NCBI GenBank assembly: GCA_964023205.1
Contig: OZ026844.1
Location: 14,246,790 to 14,310,789, forward strand
Reading direction: 5' to 3'
Source of the DNA: Lutraria lutraria
Lineage: Eukaryota; Mollusca; Bivalvia; Venerida; Mactridae
Length of the DNA stretch: 64,000 bases
A model generated the notes under the pieces. The model worked only from the letters and a program-made list of their open reading frames with translations, did not search any database and was not told the DNA's origin. The position numbers and the translations under genes are program-made. Positions 57,090-64,000 of this stretch are shown in pieces (the first letter of the stretch is position 1; every line of letters starts with the position of its first letter).

Positions 57090-60000
57090 AGCTAATTTGT
57101 GTTAGAGATTATTACTGTGTTATCTTGCATGCTTTGTAAGAGAAACTGGACCCGTGCAGAGAGTTGCTTTGGTCAGATGGATTTTGTGTATACAGTTCAT
57201 GATCAATAGAAGTAAAGTGTTTTATTTCAATTGTATTTCTATTCTCATCAACTGTTTATGCAGAAGTTTGCGAATAATCAAATGTTAAATTTACCTTTGC
57301 ATGGAGTTTTATTTTCATTTTTTTTGTATTTAGACAATCAACTGATGATAAAATCAATGATATTGTGTATCATATGACCTATACATGAAGTTTATATTTA
57401 TCTGTCCTTTTATTTTTATTCATGATCACAGTCTTGATAGACTTGTTGATTGTAGTTTTATTTAAAGAGTTTTTGTTTTCTAGTGTCCTTTTATTTTTCT
57501 TGTTTCTATCAGTCAAACATGTACTCCACTTACAAGTATTGTTGACTGGCTCTTGTTATAGTGAGTGTCTCCATATAGGATTAGATAGAGTATTTTGTAC
57601 ATACATCTCCGTTGAGAACACTAAGTCTTGTTATTCCTGAATACGTGTCTATCTGTTATACAAATGATATATCTACAGTATATAACTTTGCCTCTATTTT
57701 TGTCTGAGTTGAGTTTATTGATTGCATTTTGCCCAGATTTTATTTCTACATCCTATTTTGTATTCTTGATTTGATACAGAGTCTGTTATTTTTACTTCAG
57801 AGTTTTATTTTTACATTTCATATATCATACAATATATATATACAAAATGTATATTTTTTTAATATTACTTATGTATACATATTATTTGTTACACAGAGAT
57901 GTTTAAGGCATTTGATGGTAATATATTTCAGTGTTTAGATTTGCACTCTACTTCTTGTACTAGTATTGTATACTTTTTAAAAGACATTATCTATTACAGC
58001 ATTTATCCAGAAATACTGATTTTTCTTGTCCCCTGTTACTCTTGCTGATGTGTTCGTACGATAAACAGAAATTTTGAATTAAATGTATAAATGTTCTGCA
58101 CCATCTCTGAAACACCATGTGCACTGACATAGCAAATTGAATGTTCAACGCATTTTTAATCAGGGACCCGGATGTGGTTTGAATGAAATTGATAAATGTC
58201 AAAATCACAATAATATCAGTATTATTTCTTTCTCTCTGTTGCTTTATTTAACTTGAGATGGTTTATCTCTGAATCTCTTTGACTATGCTTAAAATACTTT
58301 TGTTTCTCATCCTTATAAATAGTGACAATTTTCTATTTGTATCTTTCTAAACTCTGAGAAATTAACTAATATGCATGGTGTAAAATCAAATCTCATATAT
58401 CACTGACATGTATGTTTGTCTGTGACAGGCTTCTATAACTTGATATACTTAAGTTTGTGTCGATGATTTAACAAATACATTTATCATTTCATAAAAACAT
58501 CCACCACTTCTTTATGTGTTGTATACTGTTTGTTGAGCCATACATGCACTACAAAGGTTACAGGTTGTAAGAGCAGAATGCATTTCCTGGTCATTGTGAA
58601 TCCTGTTTATTGAATGATAATTTGATAAAATTCACTGTATTACTTTAAGGTATCGAATAACCAAATATTTTAATCCTACACTTATGTACGAGGCGTACTT
58701 CTCAGTTACGGAAATAACCGAGTAGTTACGATTGTTTAAGGTATATATTACTTTCATTTCATGTTTTTATCAAGATATTCATATAATGCTTGATAAATGT
58801 TACTCTGATACCAGAATTACGAGACATTAAGTATATGCACTGACCAGTCTATCATAACTCTCTATGGGTTGGCTATTTTCTTCAGAACTGGACAGACGCC
58901 TTGGTGAATATTACATTAATACATTAATATATTCCCCCCCCCATTGGACCCTATATACCCTGTGTTTTGGCCAATTAACTAACACAACCCCAAAAATAAT
59001 AAATTCTTTAATAATGTATGATAGTGGATTTGAAAAAAAAAATGGAACTGTTCAGTAGGAATTTATGTTGGTCAGATAGTAGTATGATGTACATGTATGC
59101 TATGTACAGATCATCGATGCTCTGCAGATCTATCTATCAGACACTATCAAGGCATAATCTCATTGTAATTCATATACATTGTATGTCTAATGAGAACATT
59201 TATAGGTGGCAGAATAAACTACAACTTGAGATGGGATATTCACTGTATTACAATATTTATCATCTTGATGGTAGGGCATGTTTTTTGATTGCCTTCTTGT
59301 TCTTTGGAAATGTGCTCATTGTCCAATGCTCAGCCATTGTTGCAATTTGCCTTGCTTCATGTTTTGTATGTCCTACCTCTTGTTGTAGCAATGTCTCCGG
59401 TTCTTTGACTTGTTGCGAGTGAAACCAGTTTATGTTAAGCTTTTTTTATTATTTTTTGTTGGATGATGTGGACCTTGTTGTTACGAAGGAGAGTTGGTTG
59501 TTGTCACAGTTGACAGGTTCCCTAAGACTTAACTTATCAAACATTCACTATCATCATGGTCTCGGAGTCATTAATGCTACTTCAATGCCACTTGTTGTTT
59601 TAATAAAGATTGTGATAAAGAATATGTTAAATTAATCTAACTATAGCGCGGTTAGCTTAACCGCCACTTAGCATCGCAAATAGCATTCTTTGATCTAATG
59701 GTACGCTCTTGAAGCATAAGTTTTGTTTGTAAATATATTACTTGATATATATGCCACACAAAAAAATCATATTGATAACTCCCCAGACAGTATTTTTTAT
59801 AAATCAAGATGCAACTCTTTTTCTTCTCTTCCAAACTTTTCATTCTCCACCTTAATTTTAATGATACCATTAGAAGCATGGATTCTATTAATATCATTTT
59901 TGAAATCACTAATAACATAGTAACTATTCCATCAAAGTCAAGTTGTGTGATTGGTTTGCAGTGATATGTAAAAAGGGGCGTGGCTGTGTGTTTGCCTGCT

Positions 60001-60302
60001 ACTGCAAATATCTGTTCACACATATATTGAATAAATCATGCAATATTTTTGAAATTAATCTAATTTCTGAAGCGATATTCTTTCATACGCTCCCTTATGT
60101 ATCTTGAAATTTACTGTTGACTAAAAACTTACTGTATACCAACTTAAATACCTTTAGATAACTTTATGTCAAGTTCTAACATTGTAAATTCCTTATCTTG
60201 TTTGTGTTTTCCTTTTATTTACTGTTCATATTGTGTAAATATTTGTTCCTTCACCTATGTTCTGAAATGAATTTCTAGGACATAACTATTTATATTTTAA
60301 AG
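57090..60302 (+). other. 3' UTR and/or intron before the alternative last exon
   Basis: For the main isoform this begins the 3' UTR. AATAAA hexamers are at 58,998-59,003 and 59,602-59,607. TTAAGGTAT appears twice (near 58,645 and 58,737), resembling the left end of the TTAA foldback family. Scattered short open frames lack features. Confidence 0.5.
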
Positions 60303-60478
60303 GCCGAAGACGACGCAAGAGGCACAAGTTAGGCCGGAGTGTGCCCGTTTATCCAACTGGTCCTACTGAGCCTGTTAAACTGCATTTCTCAAAAGGAACA
60401 ACATCGAGTCATTCTCCATATATGATGGTTCAAAAACTGCCTGTTATAAAGGTCCATATTTTAAACCATGGACAATGA
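60303..60478 (+). CDS. TTLL3: TTLL3-like alternative terminal exon
   Basis: After the acceptor TATTTTAAAG the exon continues a phase-1 frame for 176 nt to TGA at 60,476-60,478. It reads GRRRRKRHKLGRSVPVYPTG, then PTEPVKLHFSKGTTSSH and a short hydrophobic end. It fits the internal donor at 56,745 (isoform of 1,243 residues) and also the donor of exon 20 (969 residues). The composition (basic, proline-containing, no stop until a natural end) and the exact phase support it; transcript evidence is lacking. It might continue past ATAAAG if GTCCAT served as a donor, which is unlikely. The first AATAAA after it is at 61,267-61,272. Confidence 0.6.
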
Positions 60479-62027
60479 GGAGCTATGTATTTAACCAATT
60501 TATGTAGAAAAACAAAGGTACAAAAGCATTTTATACAAAGCATGTCTTACCTAATACCCTTACCTTTATCCCTAAAGTTTTGCACAAACTTGATTGTAAC
60601 TAATCTTATCATTTTGTCCTCATTTTATTCATGCATTACTCCATTTGCATGGTTTTATTTCTGGATACAATGATAGAGATCCTGATTTACTCACACTGTG
60701 GTATCATGAAGATTTAGTTCATAAAAATATCAAATCACGAAATGTATGTTTATTATAAAGTGTATATACATGAAACCACAGATGTTAATGATCCTCTAAC
60801 TAACCAAACTGTCAAACAAATAATTGTTCCATAACATCCTTTTTAACATCCTTATATTGTTCTTTTGGTTGTGGACAAAGGTAAATTTTCTTCTCAGTTA
60901 AAAACAGGACTGGTATTATAGGATACATTTGTAATTCATTTAAAACCACCTGATACAAACAGTGTTTGACATGCATGGTATAAAGAAAGTTGTGGACTGA
61001 GTATCAATTCTTGCTAGTCTGGAGTAGAACTGTCCTCTTAGTACATTGTTTTTACTATTCATTGCAGAATGATATCCCATGTGTGAATTTGTCAATGCTT
61101 TACCCATACCTTGTGCATTCTGTCTAGGTGCTAAAATGGTTTGTGTTTGCTTTATGTTTGATGCGATTTCTGCTGGAAACATTTTCATTTAATTCAACAT
61201 ATTATAATATAAATAATCAGTTTAGTTTGAAATCCCAGATCGCCATTGAAGCAGGTATATTTCCCAAATAAAATCTTGTAATATTTGAAGTCACATAACA
61301 GATTGACTAGCTTACAATAATTGACATGCTTTGTATAAATGTGTTATATGTGTGAACAGCTAATGTGTCTTGTGCTCCGCAGTTGGCTTTGGGTAACTCT
61401 GTCAGGTGTAGCTTAGTCTTCCATCATTAAACACAAGTTGCACATACATGATTGCCTACTTTTGATGTTTCATTTTGGTGATTTTGACGCTGTACTGATT
61501 AGGTTAATAAATTGGACAGAACATATTCTGAAAAATAAGTAAGAAATATCAATCAAGTATCAAATAAGCAAATTAATGATACTGTACAACTTGTGTTATA
61601 TATTCTGCTTAATTCTGCACCGTGGAAACGGCCTTCCATGCTTTTGTGTACATTATCCCATGTACAGCTTTATTTAAACAGACATTAGTTTTCTTATTTT
61701 ACAGCACATATACATAAACTAACGGACAATCAACATACTGCACTTTGATCATACAGCAGCTCTTTTATCCTACCTATTGATCTGTATCATCATACTCTTT
61801 AATCATTTTTTCCTCTTAAAATGAAAATTGCCTTCACTTGTCACCAAATTCTCTGATATCATTTTTTGCCTAAGAATGTTATTACCTGTACTTGAACAAA
61901 ATCTAGATTTCTTGACAGATACAGTAATTAAGACTGATGCTTGATAAGGTTTTGTAAGCCAACTTCTTTTGGGCTTTCCTGGTAAAACACTTTAAAGGCC
62001 TTTGTTTGACTATCATAAGGACACACT

Positions 62028-62041
62028 GTTACCATAGTAAC
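62028..62041. promoter_or_regulatory. X-box-like RFX motif (GTTACCATAGTAAC)
   Basis: The 14-bp motif is a near-perfect palindrome, with arms GTTAC/GTAAC around CATA. It matches the RFX-factor X-box consensus (RYYNYY, AT, RRNRAC) found in promoters of ciliary genes (established knowledge). No gene starts recognisably next to it inside the window. Confidence 0.4.
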
Positions 62042-63084
62042 CTGGACTGAAGGGTCGTCTTAAATCTCCATTCAGTATATCACAGTTACTTTGGATTAGA
62101 TAAAGCACCACAGTGTATTTTAGACAGTACTTAATTGATGTTGACTTGTTGTTTTCTACTGATATTGTGTCAAGGTTAATGATTCTATGTTTTTCTTCGT
62201 GTATTTATCTTTTATGTTGTATTTGGGGGTTGATTGTGGAATTGGTTTGGTTTTTATCAAATTTATGTTCTGTTACTTTACTGAAGATCGAGTTACAAAT
62301 ATTCAATACATTGACTTATCTGTTTTAAGAAAGTTGATTTATTAAAACAAGTCTTGCTGACGTACATATAAACTCACAGCAAATGAAGTAGGTAGTTCTT
62401 TTCTGTATAGAGGAAGACACTTATTCATTGTCATGTTAAACTATTGTTTGTTAGTCAAGGAAAAAGTCTTTACTCATTGAACGAAGATTGATGGAATTGT
62501 ATCATTTTCTTTCTCATTTGTGCCCTAAGATAAAGAGATTGTAAATAATGAAGTATTTTTTTTTGTGTGATACTATTTAACTTCCACCAATTCACATTGT
62601 AAATAACTTTATATATACACAATAAGTTTGATATGATGTATATAGTTTTTGTTTCCATTTATTTGTATCTGCTTGTAGTGACATATAGTATTGTGTTTAA
62701 CTTTAACCCTTATGTTATATTGTGATTCAATGTTTACAGATTGTGAATATGAACATATTTCTGTGCCAAATGGGTCTTTCAAATTTTGCAACTGTTTGAA
62801 ATGTGATTACATTGTTTCAAAGAATAAGCATTTTTATTACTAGAATTTTTTTAACTGGTCGAGTAGTTGCTGCAATGCTGAACCAGACGCTTTAACTGAT
62901 TAAATGACTAACTTTGGCATTAAAACCTTATATCATGCAAAAATTGAATACTTACACACAAAAAACAGATTGTAAGGCTGTAATTAGATTCTAATGCATT
63001 GTTTATAACAATATAATTTAACCCATAATACAGATATTACCTTTCCTCACTGTACATGTAGTAGGACTTATTTTAACATTTCAG

Positions 63085-63146
63085 GTCCGACCGGGCTGGC
63101 TCACAAGCTCTTTTATATAGGTACATGGCTTGAGGATAATCATTAA
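63085..63146 (+). CDS. Possible small terminal exon
   Basis: An ACATTTCAG acceptor precedes a phase-1 frame reading PTGLAHKLFYIGTWLEDNH and then TAA. The local composition is more coding-like than its surroundings. I see no donor in this window that clearly pairs with it except phase-1 donors of the TTLL gene. It is short and may be chance. Confidence 0.2.
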
Positions 63147-63929
63147 TCCCTATCTAATATTATAGAATCTTATACCAACATGTAATCATGTAGACACATG
63201 CCCAAATACGGAGTGGAAGAAAATTGGGACAGAATTCTTCTAAAAATAGTCAAATTTAAACCCACAAAGTTGAATAATTTCTATGAATATTTTTTTATTG
63301 TTTGTATTGCAGTACAGTCATAATATGCCTGTCTGTGTTTGTGGTTTTTAATTTTTATTAATTGTCGATAATTTTAAATGTTTTCTTTCCTTTCTTGGGC
63401 TAATGTGATCAATGCAAGTACATGTCATGTGAGAAACACTAACTATATAAGCTGATCCCCTCTGTAACCTTATAACCTACCCCATGCCAGCACTTTTAAT
63501 TTATGCACCCATATTAGTGCTTGTTGTAATATATGTTGTATAAGTGTAGCAATTATTACATTGTATCAGTGATTACTTGGTAGTAGCTCACCTGGACCAT
63601 TGTACACAGTAAAGGTGAGCTTTAGTTTTAGCGACCATTTCAATGTCTGTTGTTTACCGTTTCCTTACAAAATTACATTTGATGGATTGTCAGAAAAAAC
63701 ATGATCTGTTGTATCCTTGTATTGACCTCTAGTTGTGTCCAATGGGTCCATTTCAAAAGCATGCAGTGCAATGTTAAAAATCAGGCAATCAAAAGATATT
63801 TTATTAGTAGTTGGCAAGTGTACATTAAAGTATTGTCTGTTGCTATATTCAGGTGAGCGATGATGGCCTATTATTTGTTACACTGTTACATATTTTCATG
63901 TTATTGTCCAAATAAAACTGTTTATTTTT

Positions 63930-64000
63930 ATGCCCCCGCCATTCAAAGAACGGTGGAAGGTCATAAAATGTTACCCCTGTCCGTCCGTCCGTCCGTTCAA
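63930..64000. repeat. Start of a dispersed repeat with (GTCC)n, cut by the window end
   Basis: TATGCCCCCGCCATTCAAAG is followed by four GTCCGTCC-type units. The GC-rich start contrasts with the flank. The GTCGGTCGG stretch of the repeat at 52,300-52,545 is similar in style but not clearly homologous. Confidence 0.5.

Larger units (their letters stand above)
60479..64000. other. 3' flank / intergenic, no confident gene
   Basis: The segment is AT-rich. It contains a possible exon at 63,085-63,146, a palindromic X-box at 62,028-62,041, and the start of a GTCCGTCCG-rich dispersed repeat at 63,930 that leaves the window. An AATAAA is at about 63,911. Confidence 0.5.

Noticed and set aside
59018..59422. 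134-codon plus-strand open frame after the TTLL gene
   Set aside because: No similarity or domain pattern is recognised; composition is like the surrounding non-coding DNA.

Overview
This window comes from an intron-rich, AT-rich eukaryotic genome. The gene content (one ciliary tubulin-modifying enzyme spread over more than 20 small GT-AG exons) and the crowd of short non-autonomous DNA transposons, tRNA-derived SINEs and minisatellites suggest a marine invertebrate, most likely a bivalve or other mollusc. That organism call is inference. No bacterial, organellar or viral genes were seen.

Layout. Positions 1-10,360 are a tandem array of about 2.5-kb units: four units (the first cut by the window edge or starting near it) and a diverged partial fifth. 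Each unit contains two related sub-copies of about 1 kb plus a unique spacer. Positions 10,360-21,880 are intergenic and rich in mobile elements: an 820-bp foldback element flanked by TTAA, a CGAAAATGCGA-rich double hairpin, a roughly 3-kb inverted-repeat structure enclosing a broken Tc1-like transposase, a tRNA-Ala-like sequence, and copies of small dispersed families.

Positions 21,995-57,089 hold the one clear protein-coding gene, on the + strand: a TTLL3/TTLL8-type tubulin glycylase. Twenty-one exons were assembled by eye. All splice phases agree and the joined reading frame is 3,900 nt (1,299 residues plus stop). The catalytic ATP-grasp residues are all visible. Exons 1-5 (21,995-34,589) encode an N-terminal extension of about 270 residues that I do not recognise. 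Two further ATG exons at 40,457 and 41,570 both end in a phase-1 donor that fits exon 6. They align with each other without gaps over their last 23 residues, so they look like duplicated alternative first exons giving shorter enzymes of about 1,087 and 1,080 residues.

The 3' end also looks alternative. The last large exon contains an internal phase-1 donor, and an exon at 60,303-60,478 continues that frame into a different basic C-terminus. The introns contain several MITE families (including a 76-79-bp palindrome present three times with 4-bp target duplications), at least two SINEs and four minisatellites. Positions 60,479-64,000 contain no confident gene, but they hold a perfect-looking RFX X-box and one possible terminal exon.
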